A stretch of DNA of 7,839 nucleotides, from positions 1 through 7,839 of the forward strand of contig JAHFBS010000036.1 in the NCBI GenBank assembly GCA_023249895.1, written 5' to 3'. Made by a program: the position numbers and the translations under genes. A model generated the notes under the pieces. It did no database searches and was not told the DNA's origin. It saw only the letters and a list, made by a program, of their open reading frames with translations. The stretch comes from a bacterium. GTDB taxonomy: Bacteria; Babelota; Babeliae; Babelales; RVW-14. Shown piece after piece: positions 1 through 6,764 of this stretch; position 1 is the first letter of the stretch; the number at the start of each line of letters is the position of its first letter.

Positions 1-398
1 GTTCGATTTTAGGCATAAAAACAGCTGAAGAACTTGCGCTTCATCCTATTAAAGGAGCACTTTTCGAATCATTTGTCATAAGCGAAATTTTTAAATACAG
101 CTATAACCATAATGCGCAACCACAGATCTATTTTTGGCGTGATACTCAAGGTCATGAAATAGACTGTATGATCGAAAAATCATTTGGGAATGTTGTTCCG
201 GTCGAAATTAAATCTGGGATGACGATTAAAGATGATTTTGTTAAAGGATTGAATGGTTGGAAAGAAATGACCGAGCAGCCTGATCTTTCATCATATGTTG
301 TTTATGGACGAGATGATATCATGAGCACATTTAAAAAAACAAATATCGTTGGATGGTCATCTATTGCGCAGATGCTGCAACAATTATATATGCGCTAA
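1..398 (+). CDS. AAA-family ATPase with DUF4143 C-terminal domain, 5' end outside window
   Basis: This is the last 131 codons of a gene whose start lies left of the window; the reading frame begins at base 3. The visible part matches the C-terminal DUF4143 domain that follows an AAA_14-type ATPase domain in a common family of bacterial and archaeal ATPases. Seen here are the G-ALFESFVISEI-K helix (residues 18-31 of the fragment) and a PD-(D/E)xK-like core. In that core, YFWRD (43-47) leads into HEID (51-54), followed by a strand ending in VPVEIKSG (65-72). The tail, with NIVGWSSIAQML near the end, looks like the natural C-terminus of the family, so the 3' end appears intact. The Walker motifs would be upstream and cannot be checked. 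These proteins are often multicopy and of uncertain function. The stop codon directly abuts an lpxC remnant in the same frame. Confidence 0.85.
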   Translation, partial: SILGIKTAEELALHPIKGALFESFVISEIFKYSYNHNAQPQIYFWRDTQGHEIDCMIEKSFGNVVPVEIKSGMTIKDDFVKGLNGWKEMTEQPDLSSYVVYGRDDIMSTFKKTNIVGWSSIAQMLQQLYMR

Positions 399-563
399 AT
401 GAGCGTTCACCACAAAGTTCTTGATTTGATTGGTGATCTCGGCCTTTTACCATATCGCCTTCTCGGCACAGTTACCGCCGCCAAAACAAGCCACAATTTT
501 AATCGCTTCGTTGCTGAACATTCTTTGCAGTATGCAGAACTGTGGCAAGAGATCTCTTTGTAA
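399..563 (+). pseudogene. lpxC: LpxC C-terminal fragment (UDP-3-O-acyl-N-acetylglucosamine deacetylase remnant)
   Basis: A 54-codon frame starts with ATG immediately after the ATPase stop (TAAATG) and ends at TAA 561-563. It reads HHKVLDLIGDLGLL at residues 4-17 and AAKTSHNFN at 27-35. This matches the end of LpxC, the zinc deacetylase that commits UDP-GlcNAc precursors to lipid A. In E. coli numbering, H5, D9, D13 and H32 correspond to H238, D242, D246 and H265. The spacing is exact, 27 residues between the two histidines. Everything before about E. coli residue 235, including zinc ligand H79, is absent, because the same frame upstream encodes the ATPase. The usual K-S-G-H-A-L-N is diverged to K-T-S-H-N-F-N. 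No clear ribosome binding site precedes the ATG. I read it as a 5'-truncated remnant. Expression by termination-reinitiation is possible, but the peptide could not be an active enzyme alone. Confidence 0.8.
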
Positions 564-597
564 AAAAACACTAATCTTGGAATTACTCACTATTTTT

Positions 598-611
598 GCT
601 ACACCTGTAGC
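598..611. repeat. Short perfect inverted repeat upstream of P1
   Basis: GCTACA and TGTAGC form a perfect 6-bp inverted repeat with a 2-base centre, ending four bases before a TATAAA box. As RNA it would give a 5-bp stem with a 4-base loop and no following T-run, so it is not an intrinsic terminator. An operator-like role is possible but unproven. Confidence 0.4.
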
Positions 612-615
612 GTTG

Positions 616-621
616 TATAAA
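616..621 (+). promoter_or_regulatory. Candidate -10 box (TATAAA) for the P1-P4 operon
   Basis: TATAAA matches the sigma-70 -10 consensus at five of six positions and lies 32 bases before the P1 start codon. No good -35 box sits at 16-18 bases; TTGCTA at 596-601 is only 14 bases away. It is the best candidate in the 90-base gap before the operon, which otherwise holds only the inverted repeat at 598-611 and the ribosome binding site. Confidence 0.3.
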
Positions 622-640
622 AAGTTTTGAAGAAGGTGAA

Positions 641-645
641 GGGAG
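641..645 (+). promoter_or_regulatory. Ribosome binding site fixing the P1 start at 654
   Basis: GGGAG lies 8 bases before ATG 654, within a purine-rich run from 630 to 647. It supports the ATG over the in-frame TTG at 627, which would put this run inside the coding region and add eight charged residues plus Ser ahead of the signal peptide. Confidence 0.6.
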
Positions 646-653
646 AGCTTTCT

Positions 654-1910
654 ATGAAGCATAGACAACTCTTTTTATTGACGTTTTGCTGTTTGATCAT
701 TTATTCCACAAATACTCAGGCAAGAAGTATTGCTACATACAATGACGGCCTTGATGCTGTCACTGATTTGGATAAAGCAAAAATAGTTGACTATGAATTT
801 GTGATGACGGGTTCGGATTATATTTTAGGCGCGATTGAATTAAGGAAAGGTCTTATATTTGGAGGATACCATGCAGGACCTTCCAATAGTCAAATTGGTA
901 TTTCCTTGCCTATTCATGATCATCTTAAATTCAGAAAACTTGTTAATACTCCACAGGCTATTATTGTATCCAACGTGCATTTTGAGGGCGATACCGATGA
1001 CTTTCTTATCGATCTTACTGAGTCCTATGGATATTTTTCTGCCGAGCTTTTTGATGGGAGAACTATTTATCTTGATAGCGATGTTACTGTTTCCGGTCCG
1101 GCCGGTAACTATTTTGCATTTACTGGCATTCTTGATGGGCAAGGACATACAATAGATTTTTCGAACAGTCTTTATGGTGGTTTTTTCCCTTATGGCGCAT
1201 GTACATTTAAAAATGTAACATTAAAAAATGTTTGGTATGAAGCTGATGAGCCCATCCTAGGAGATTTTTCAGGTCGAGGAAATTTCCTTTCTATTCAACC
1301 ATCAACTATAACATTTGATAATGTTTCTATAATTGCACGCAAGGGAAAATCTTTTTTATTTGGACTTCTTGATTTTGGCACCCCATTAAATGTGATCATA
1401 AAGAATAATGTGCGTCTTATTAATTCTGGAGAATCTGGCGAGTTTATTGTCCAGCAAACATATTTTGCAGATGATGCAATACCATCAAATTTTATTATTT
1501 CAAGTAATTCTAGCCTGAGTATTGAAAATGCAACATTAAGTTTTAGATCACCATTTGTTTATTCAGGATTTACTACGTATAGGCCATTGAACCTTATTTC
1601 TGAGTCATCTTCAGCGCAAATTGTGCTTGATAATGGGATCATAGAGGCTGATGCTAGAAATCTTGGTAATGAAAGTGGCATGTATGCATTTGATACGACG
1701 CTAACTTTGAGTGTTGGAACTCTTGTTGTGAAAGGTAATTCGTCACTCATTGCTTCGTCATTGTTAACACGAAATGGGCGAGGGTCTATAAGGCTTGGTA
1801 ATGGCGTAAACGCTTCGGGCGATATAAATATTATTGTTAACCCTGGCGCAACATTAAATTTGGTTGCAACAAATACCAACTGTTCGGTCAAGTTGCAGAA
1901 TGTGCATTGA
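654..1910 (+). CDS. P1: secreted beta-helix-like paralog, first gene of the operon
   Basis: A 418-residue protein of unrecognised family. Residues 1-23 form a signal peptide (KHRQ basic end, hydrophobic LFLLTFCCLIIY, probable cleavage after TQA), so export across the inner membrane is expected. The mature part is Asn/Ser/Gly-rich with short alternating hydrophobic strands. TIYLDSDVTVSG (137-148), DGQGH (161-165) and FKNVTLKNVW (185-194) resemble rungs and turns of a right-handed parallel beta-helix. Later rungs include SSLSIENATLSF and AQIVLDNGIIEA. Residues 355-418 are the C-terminal domain common to all five paralogs, ending in NTNC and QNVH. Its closest relative is the next gene, P2, along the whole length. 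There is no visible catalytic motif, no C-terminal beta-barrel as in autotransporters, and no LPxTG. Its role is unknown; a surface or periplasmic structural or adhesive role is inference from fold and export. Confidence 0.9.
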   Translation: MKHRQLFLLTFCCLIIYSTNTQARSIATYNDGLDAVTDLDKAKIVDYEFVMTGSDYILGAIELRKGLIFGGYHAGPSNSQIGISLPIHDHLKFRKLVNTPQAIIVSNVHFEGDTDDFLIDLTESYGYFSAELFDGRTIYLDSDVTVSGPAGNYFAFTGILDGQGHTIDFSNSLYGGFFPYGACTFKNVTLKNVWYEADEPILGDFSGRGNFLSIQPSTITFDNVSIIARKGKSFLFGLLDFGTPLNVIIKNNVRLINSGESGEFIVQQTYFADDAIPSNFIISSNSSLSIENATLSFRSPFVYSGFTTYRPLNLISESSSAQIVLDNGIIEADARNLGNESGMYAFDTTLTLSVGTLVVKGNSSLIASSLLTRNGRGSIRLGNGVNASGDINIIVNPGATLNLVATNTNCSVKLQNVH

Positions 1911-1913
1911 AAT

Positions 1914-1921
1914 AAAGGAGG
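1914..1921 (+). promoter_or_regulatory. Strong ribosome binding site of P2
   Basis: AAAGGAGG is a near-perfect complement of the 16S anti-Shine-Dalgarno sequence, 9 bases before ATG 1931. It lies within the 20-base gap after the P1 stop, consistent with efficient translation from one transcript. Confidence 0.75.
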
Positions 1922-1930
1922 AAGTGGTAG

Positions 1931-3166
1931 ATGAAGATGCAGCGTTGGATTGTTTTTTGCATACCATTTTTGATAACCGTTCGTCTTTTTGCCCCGAACA
2001 TCGATACGACAAGTGGACCCAATCTTGATAAGAGCATGACGATTACGGCCCTTTGGACGCTTAATGCAGGAGAACATGCCTATGGATCGGTTGCGTTCAA
2101 AGAGGGCTTGCAAATGAATGGTGTCGGTACTAATAACCTTGATGTTTATTTTCCGGTCGAAAAGAGTCTTGATTTACGCAATGGGCTTTTAACGTTGCTT
2201 AACGGAGATCTTCATATAGCTGAGGGGACTATTATTTATAGCGCAGCCCCATTTTCATACATGCGTACACCTGCTAGTAACGTGCGCCCCAGTGTTATTT
2301 ATCTTGATGGTGATGTTACTATTTCTGGAGATTCAGCAAGCGCTGGAGGGGATGTTTGTGGGCTTACTATTGATAATGTTATTATCGATGGGCAAGGACA
2401 TTCACTTATCTTGGGGCCAAATGAAAGGAGTGGCGCATTGTTTTTTGGGAATAATGTTACTATTCGCAATGTAACGTTAAAAAATTCTTGGTGTGATCTT
2501 GCAAGCGGTACATTTCTTAAGTCAGCTGGTTTTGTTCCTGGTTTTGCGACCAATGATTGCATTTTGGAAAACGTTGATTTTTCATTGCGGCCTGGATTGC
2601 CTATGTGTTTTGGTAGTATTCCTGCAAATGCCAGAACTCAACGGCTTATTATTAATAAAACGGTTCTTATTCGTGGAACTGGTGTTGTATTGCCGTCTTT
2701 TGGTACTCAATTTGGTGTTCGTAATGGTGAATTTAATATGCCCATTATTATTCGTGATAATGCCAATTTAGTTCTTGAAAATACACAGATGTTAAAAGGA
2801 TGGTTTACGTGGTCTGGATATGGTCCTGGCTATGGGTTGCAAGAGTGGGTTGATCTCTTTTTCGAAACTGAGCGATCGCAGCTCACGTTAAATAATAGCA
2901 CCCTGGCTATTTTTAATACGCCTTTTCATGCTATTTATCAGGGAGAACGCGACATTACGATGACGCTTACGCAAGGAACCATTCTTGTTGAAGGAGCTTC
3001 TTCTCTTGTTTCAGATTCCCAGTTTCCGCAATCTGTATCGACATTATATTTGGGTGATGGCAGTGACCCCAATAATGATATCAATATAATTATTACACCT
3101 GGCGCAACTCTAAGTTTGGAAGCTACGAATACCAATTGTTTGATAGTTATGCAAAACGTGCATTAA
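1931..3166 (+). CDS. P2: secreted beta-helix-like paralog, closest to P1
   Basis: A 411-residue protein of the same unrecognised family as P1 and colinear with it. IYLDGDVTISG starts at residue 123, DGQGH is at 153-157 and VTIRNVTLKNSW at 176-187. The shared C-terminal domain is at 349-411 and ends, as in P1, with NTNC and QNVH. Rungs such as ANLVLENTQML and SQLTLNNSTLAI support a parallel beta-helix. The N-terminus (MKMQRW then IVFCIPFLITV) is signal-like but poor: an Arg at 18 interrupts the hydrophobic run. The only plausible small residue, A21, is followed by Pro, which normally blocks signal peptidase I. The signal may therefore stay uncleaved or be cut elsewhere. ATG 1931 is preferred over the in-frame ATG at 1937 because of the strong ribosome binding site. 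No enzyme motif is visible and the function is unknown. Confidence 0.9.
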   Translation: MKMQRWIVFCIPFLITVRLFAPNIDTTSGPNLDKSMTITALWTLNAGEHAYGSVAFKEGLQMNGVGTNNLDVYFPVEKSLDLRNGLLTLLNGDLHIAEGTIIYSAAPFSYMRTPASNVRPSVIYLDGDVTISGDSASAGGDVCGLTIDNVIIDGQGHSLILGPNERSGALFFGNNVTIRNVTLKNSWCDLASGTFLKSAGFVPGFATNDCILENVDFSLRPGLPMCFGSIPANARTQRLIINKTVLIRGTGVVLPSFGTQFGVRNGEFNMPIIIRDNANLVLENTQMLKGWFTWSGYGPGYGLQEWVDLFFETERSQLTLNNSTLAIFNTPFHAIYQGERDITMTLTQGTILVEGASSLVSDSQFPQSVSTLYLGDGSDPNNDINIIITPGATLSLEATNTNCLIVMQNVH

Positions 3167-3196
3167 ATTTAAGAGGAAGAAAGAAGGGACGGTCTA

Positions 3197-5278
3197 ATGA
3201 AGAAAAAAATGCTGAAATGTTTTTTGCTTGTAAGCGCGTTATTAATTCAACCGGTGTTACAAGCAACTATTACATTTCTTGATACCTCTGCAAAACTAGT
3301 GCTTGGGGCTGGAAATTTTCCTGGTGAAGTTAAAGTAAATACATCAAGGAGTGTGCAGACCTATCAAGTTGGGCAGATTGCTCTTGATAATCCACTCAAC
3401 ATTGTGGGAAGTACGGGGAAATTATATTTGAGTGATGCCATTTTTACCAACAATGACTTTGATGTCTTGATGACCGGTACTTATGATCCGAACTTCACGT
3501 ATTCAATTATTCTCCCAGGCAACGGCGAATTTTATGTAACCAAACCTGGCTTCATTCCAGAACGTCTTTGGGTGCGTGGGACTAATAATATGATAGAGGG
3601 GCAACCTCTTTTTAGCTCCATGAATGCAATTAAGTTGCAAGGTAGTCAGGCCGCTGTGACCATGGGCCTTTTGACGGAGCTGAATTCAAATCTAGGCCTT
3701 TCTGGCGGAACGCTTAACTTGAGCAATAATTTAGGGCTTGGAGACAATGTTCTTGTTACAGGGTCCGGGACCATCAATTTCAATGGATATAATCTTTTGA
3801 CGGGGCAAAAATCACTGATATGGACTGATACTTTGCTGATGGTTGGCGCGAAAAATTTAAGCTTGGGCGCAGATAGCAAACTTTATGGCCGTTGGTATTT
3901 TTTGAATGATGCGCAGATTCTTGGCAATAACAACGTGCTTGATCTTTCATCTGGTGCAACTTTGTGGGTGCGCAAAAATACCACCGTTCAAATGTCTGAT
4001 CTGATTATTTCAGGACTTGGTAGTGGTCGCATCATGCTTGAAGATAAAACAGCCAAGGTCAATATGTATAACGTTATCATTGATATGAATGGTAACTATA
4101 CGTTTACCGTTGGGAGTGTGTATTATTCAGGTCCCGGCAAGGTCAATGTTGGCAATTATTTGATGAAGTTTGATCTGCAAGGAACGTTGACGGTTGATAA
4201 CGTAACGCTTGAATATGATCCGCTTAACTATAATGACGTTAATAATATTCGTTTTGGGCCTACAGGATACAAAGAAACTCCTCGCTATGTTACCTACATT
4301 AATGGTGGATCTATTCGTAAAAAAGATTCGCTTAAAGTTGGTCATCATAGGATTTTGACTAACACCAAACTTGATCGTTCATATGACATTGGTCCGTTGC
4401 GTACGCTTACGATTGAAACGCTTGATCCGGTTATTGATGGCGATGGCTTTACCTATCAATTTGCATCAAATCCAACATCGGCAATTTTGACCATTGCTGA
4501 TAATCAATTTACGCAATATACCAACATCTTATTAAGAAACTTCCCTCTACAGGCACCAGGACTTTCATTAAGTTCAAGCGCAACGGTTGTGTTCGGTCCT
4601 CAAACAACGATAGAGTTGGGTATGAATACAACGCTCACCAACACACTTTATTTTGAAGGCGTTGCTGCGATAGATGGTAAAGGAAAAATTCTGGATCTTG
4701 GTCAGCGGGGACAAATAGTCTTACTTCCTGGAACCTCATTATCGCTTGATAACATAACGATTCGTGGCATTTCCGGTAATCAGATCCGTTGCATGGATGA
4801 TCGATGCACCCTTTCACTCGGTGATATTACGTGGGAACAAGATGGCGATTATACGTTCACCCGCGGGAGCATTTACGTGAAAGGTGTATGGTCGCTTAAT
4901 GGAACATCAACATTCGGCTATCAAACGCGTATGCCAAGTACCGTCTCCCGTTTTGGAACGGTGTATGTGAGCGAAAATATGACATTCTCTTATGCACCAC
5001 CAATTGCCAATCGAGATTTGATTACGTTTGAAAATCTTAAATCAACGTTTTATCTGAACAGTGGAACATTGCGCACAACCACCACTGGTATCCGTTTGAC
5101 CGTTGGAACATTCATAGCAGATGGTCATAGCTATCTGGAAGATTATGGGGCCAGATCAGTGAGTGAAGCCATTTCATTTGGTAACGGAAGCTCGGTTGAT
5201 GACCTTGAAATTATCATTGGCCCAGGTGCAACACTTGATACACTGACCGGTATTTTGTTTTACGATCAGACTGAATAG
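3197..5278 (+). CDS. P3: large secreted beta-helix-like paralog with an internal duplication
   Basis: The largest member, 693 residues. The signal peptide is residues 1-23 (KKKMLK, then FLLVSALLIQPV, cleavage after LQA). Residues 24-110 resemble the N-terminal region of the other paralogs. A module of about 130 residues occurs twice, at roughly 223-353 and 474-611. Each copy carries a strand-rich TLWV/SLSLDN-type rung, an NYTFT or DYTFT motif (300-304, 551-555) and a TLEYDP or TFSYAP motif (337-342, 596-601). The second copy continues into TTTTGIRL (627-634) and the common C-terminal domain (637-693). The second half is strikingly similar to the C-terminal half of P4. Two cysteines (532, 537) flank MDDR in the second copy and are absent from the first. 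The gene starts 30 bases after P2 with AGGG 8 bases before its ATG. It is not a known enzyme by any motif I can see; a structural beta-helix protein is inferred. Confidence 0.92.
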   Translation: MKKKMLKCFLLVSALLIQPVLQATITFLDTSAKLVLGAGNFPGEVKVNTSRSVQTYQVGQIALDNPLNIVGSTGKLYLSDAIFTNNDFDVLMTGTYDPNFTYSIILPGNGEFYVTKPGFIPERLWVRGTNNMIEGQPLFSSMNAIKLQGSQAAVTMGLLTELNSNLGLSGGTLNLSNNLGLGDNVLVTGSGTINFNGYNLLTGQKSLIWTDTLLMVGAKNLSLGADSKLYGRWYFLNDAQILGNNNVLDLSSGATLWVRKNTTVQMSDLIISGLGSGRIMLEDKTAKVNMYNVIIDMNGNYTFTVGSVYYSGPGKVNVGNYLMKFDLQGTLTVDNVTLEYDPLNYNDVNNIRFGPTGYKETPRYVTYINGGSIRKKDSLKVGHHRILTNTKLDRSYDIGPLRTLTIETLDPVIDGDGFTYQFASNPTSAILTIADNQFTQYTNILLRNFPLQAPGLSLSSSATVVFGPQTTIELGMNTTLTNTLYFEGVAAIDGKGKILDLGQRGQIVLLPGTSLSLDNITIRGISGNQIRCMDDRCTLSLGDITWEQDGDYTFTRGSIYVKGVWSLNGTSTFGYQTRMPSTVSRFGTVYVSENMTFSYAPPIANRDLITFENLKSTFYLNSGTLRTTTTGIRLTVGTFIADGHSYLEDYGARSVSEAISFGNGSSVDDLEIIIGPGATLDTLTGILFYDQTE
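3863..4255 (+). repeat. P3 internal module, copy A
   Basis: Codons 223-353 of P3. The similarity to copy B is at protein level: a hydrophobic rung ending DLIISGLGSG, then NYTFTVGS, then LTVDNVTLEYDP. It lacks the cysteine pair of copy B. The duplication is old, since the DNA no longer matches over long runs. Confidence 0.65.
4616..5029 (+). repeat. P3 internal module, copy B
   Basis: Codons 474-611 of P3, with the same order as copy A: SLSLDNITIRGISG, then DYTFTRGS, then NMTFSYAPP. Related single copies lie in P4 (about residues 210-348, with FSFTTGA and LHFVYAPS) and P5 (about 120-269, with FTLWSGV and GFIYNPL). Confidence 0.65.
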
Positions 5279-5290
5279 GGTGTGGGCAAA

Positions 5291-5303
5291 AAAGGAGAAA
5301 GGG
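5291..5303 (+). promoter_or_regulatory. Ribosome binding site fixing the GTG start of P4
   Basis: AAAGGAGAAAGGG lies in the 32-base gap before P4. GGAG is 13 bases and AAAGGG 7 bases before GTG 5311. The next residues (NKNKLIK) supply the basic end of a signal peptide, so the GTG is the natural start despite not being ATG. Confidence 0.65.
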
Positions 5304-5310
5304 ATAAACA

Positions 5311-6609
5311 GTGATCAACAAAAATAAACTTATAAAAATTACGAGCTTGTTATTGCTCTTACCGATACTGTGTGTTACCGCAAAAATTACTTTTACCGCT
5401 CCAACATCAACGCTCAAAGTATCTGCTAATGCCAAAATTGTTCCAAAAACCAAACTTACCATTACAACGGGCACTCTTGCTCAAGGGAAAAATGCAACGC
5501 TTGAAGGCAATAATTACACGCTCAATAATGCTTCCCTGAATCAAGAAACTAAAACAAATGTTACGGCATCTACGGGGGTACTTAATCCCAAAGCAAATAC
5601 CTTAACCTCTCAAAGTAAGACAGCCGCTACTGGTGGCGTGCTTGCTCAAAAAGTTCAGGTAAGCGGTAAAAATGCAACGCTTGAAGGTTATGCTACGAGT
5701 TTTTCGAAAAATACCATTATTCTTGCCGATGCTGATACTCTTTTGGAGTACTCAGTTGTTTCTAATCAACCAAGTGTAATCGTTTTAAACGGCGGCACCG
5801 TTAAATTGTTTAATGATCTTAAGTTCAGCGGCACAGCCTCACTGGTTGGCGATGGCATTGTTGATTATAACGATCGTGCGATGTGGTTAGATGATACACC
5901 ACGTACCTTTGGCGGGACTATTTTACATCAAAATGCGGATATCGAGCTTGATGGCACGATAACTATTACCGGCGCTTGGTTGTTTAGTGGTATTGGCACA
6001 CTTGCGGGACATGGACATGAGCTTAAACTTGCTGAAGGTGGTGTGATTATTGTGCAGCCACATGGAGTACTAACGTTGCACAACGTACAAATTACCGGGC
6101 TTAAAGCGAATAATATTAGTTGTTGCGGGCCAACCGCTACCGTCATTTTTAGTGACAGCAATTTATGTCTTGAGCGCGATTTTAGTTTCACCACCGGTGC
6201 TATGGGATTCGAACATGATGTTGTTATACGTGGAACAAGTATATTGAGTTACCAATCAGAATCTACGTTGACCGTTTCACCATGTTCTCAGCTGCGTATG
6301 GAAGAGCTCCATTTTGTCTACGCACCGAGTCTTGCTGATCGTGCTCTTTTTGTTATGTATGATCAGTCGGCGCGATTCTTTATTGATGGAATTACGCTTG
6401 AGACAACGACAACCGGCATGCGTTTGACTAAAGGTACATTGCTTATTGATCATAAAAATTTCTTGATCAATGTAGGTGCTACAAGCCTTTCAGAAGGATT
6501 TGGCTTTGGTGACGGGATTGCAAACGATGATCTTTCTTTCATCGTTAAGCCAGGCGGATCGATTGATCTGGTATCAGGCATGATAGATTATCAAAACGTG
6601 AATGCATAA
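5311..6609 (+). CDS. P4: secreted beta-helix-like paralog with a Thr/Asn-rich N-terminal segment, last operon gene
   Basis: A 432-residue protein starting at GTG. The signal peptide is residues 1-24 (NKNKLIK, then LLLLLPIL, cleavage after VTA). Residues 25-135 differ from the paralogs: a low-complexity Thr/Asn/Lys/Ala stretch in which GKNATLEG occurs at 59-66 and again exactly 60 residues later at 119-126, with TGTLAQ, TGVLNP and TGGVLAQ between or beside them. From about 155 the protein joins the family pattern: LAGHGHELKL (231-240) is the equivalent of DGQGH-x-L-x-L, VLTLHNVQITGL is a rung, and FSFTTGA (291-297) and FVYAPS (335-340) match the P3 modules. ETTTTGMRL and the common domain (375-432) close it. 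C271, C272 and C286 sit where P3 has its cysteine pair. A terminator follows 18 bases after the stop. The function is unknown; export and a beta-helix fold are inferred. Confidence 0.9.
   Translation: MINKNKLIKITSLLLLLPILCVTAKITFTAPTSTLKVSANAKIVPKTKLTITTGTLAQGKNATLEGNNYTLNNASLNQETKTNVTASTGVLNPKANTLTSQSKTAATGGVLAQKVQVSGKNATLEGYATSFSKNTIILADADTLLEYSVVSNQPSVIVLNGGTVKLFNDLKFSGTASLVGDGIVDYNDRAMWLDDTPRTFGGTILHQNADIELDGTITITGAWLFSGIGTLAGHGHELKLAEGGVIIVQPHGVLTLHNVQITGLKANNISCCGPTATVIFSDSNLCLERDFSFTTGAMGFEHDVVIRGTSILSYQSESTLTVSPCSQLRMEELHFVYAPSLADRALFVMYDQSARFFIDGITLETTTTGMRLTKGTLLIDHKNFLINVGATSLSEGFGFGDGIANDDLSFIVKPGGSIDLVSGMIDYQNVNA
5488..5507 (+). repeat. 20-bp direct repeat in P4, copy 1
   Basis: AAAAATGCAACGCTTGAAGG encodes the core of GKNATLEG and recurs identically 180 bases (60 codons) downstream. 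The flanks also share CTTGCTCAA (5476-5484 and 5641-5649) at a different spacing. Confidence 0.85.
5668..5687 (+). repeat. 20-bp direct repeat in P4, copy 2
   Basis: This is the second exact copy of the 20-bp repeat at 5488-5507, in the same reading frame. The distance is a whole number of codons, so recombination between the copies would delete 60 residues without a frameshift. Confidence 0.85.
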
Positions 6610-6627
6610 ATCAGAAGCTGTTTATTC

Positions 6628-6659
6628 AAAAAGGGCTGGGGCTCACCGGCCCTTTTTTT
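6628..6659 (+). terminator. Intrinsic terminator closing the P1-P4 operon
   Basis: AAAAAGGGCTGG pairs with CCGGCCCTTTTT (one T-G wobble) around the 6-base loop GGCTCA, and the right arm runs into seven Ts. It begins 18 bases after the P4 stop. The A-run on the left arm could also allow some termination of transcripts coming from the right. Confidence 0.9.
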
Positions 6660-6690
6660 ACGTACAAGCATGAAGCGATTTCTTCTACTG

Positions 6691-6719
6691 TTGCAAATGT
6701 AAAAAAACATCTTTATGGT
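6691..6719 (+). promoter_or_regulatory. Candidate sigma-70 promoter of P5
   Basis: TTGCAA (6691-6696) and TATGGT (6714-6719) are separated by 17 bases, each matching four of six consensus positions. It lies between the terminator and P5, where a new promoter is expected. The match is modest, and an inverted repeat abuts and overlaps it. Confidence 0.35.
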
Positions 6720-6732
6720 GACAGAAGATGTT
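6706..6732. repeat. Inverted repeat over the candidate P5 promoter
   Basis: AACATCTT (6706-6713) and AAGATGTT (6725-6732) are perfect inverted 8-bp arms around an 11-base centre that contains the candidate -10 box. It could be a dimeric repressor site or an RNA hairpin in the leader, depending on where transcription begins. No T-run follows, so it is not a terminator. Confidence 0.55.
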
Positions 6733-6764
6733 GATCGGAATGTTTTTGTTCGATGGGGTAGAGA

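Noticed and set aside
598..611. Inverted repeat as an intrinsic terminator of the upstream genes
   Set aside because: The stem is short (5-6 bp) and no T-run follows on either strand.
430..630. Open frame of 66 codons starting at TTG, between the ATPase and P1
   Set aside because: It overlaps the LpxC-matching frame in another register, starts at TTG without a ribosome binding site, and its translation shows no family-like pattern.
627..653. Upstream TTG start for P1
   Set aside because: It would place the purine-rich ribosome binding site inside the coding region and extend the signal peptide with charged residues; ATG 654 fits better.
1559..2113. Long minus-strand open frame (184 codons) across the P1/P2 junction
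   Set aside because: It is antisense to two well-supported genes, its translation is Pro/Arg/Ser-mixed with no signal or domain pattern, and no minus-strand start context is evident.
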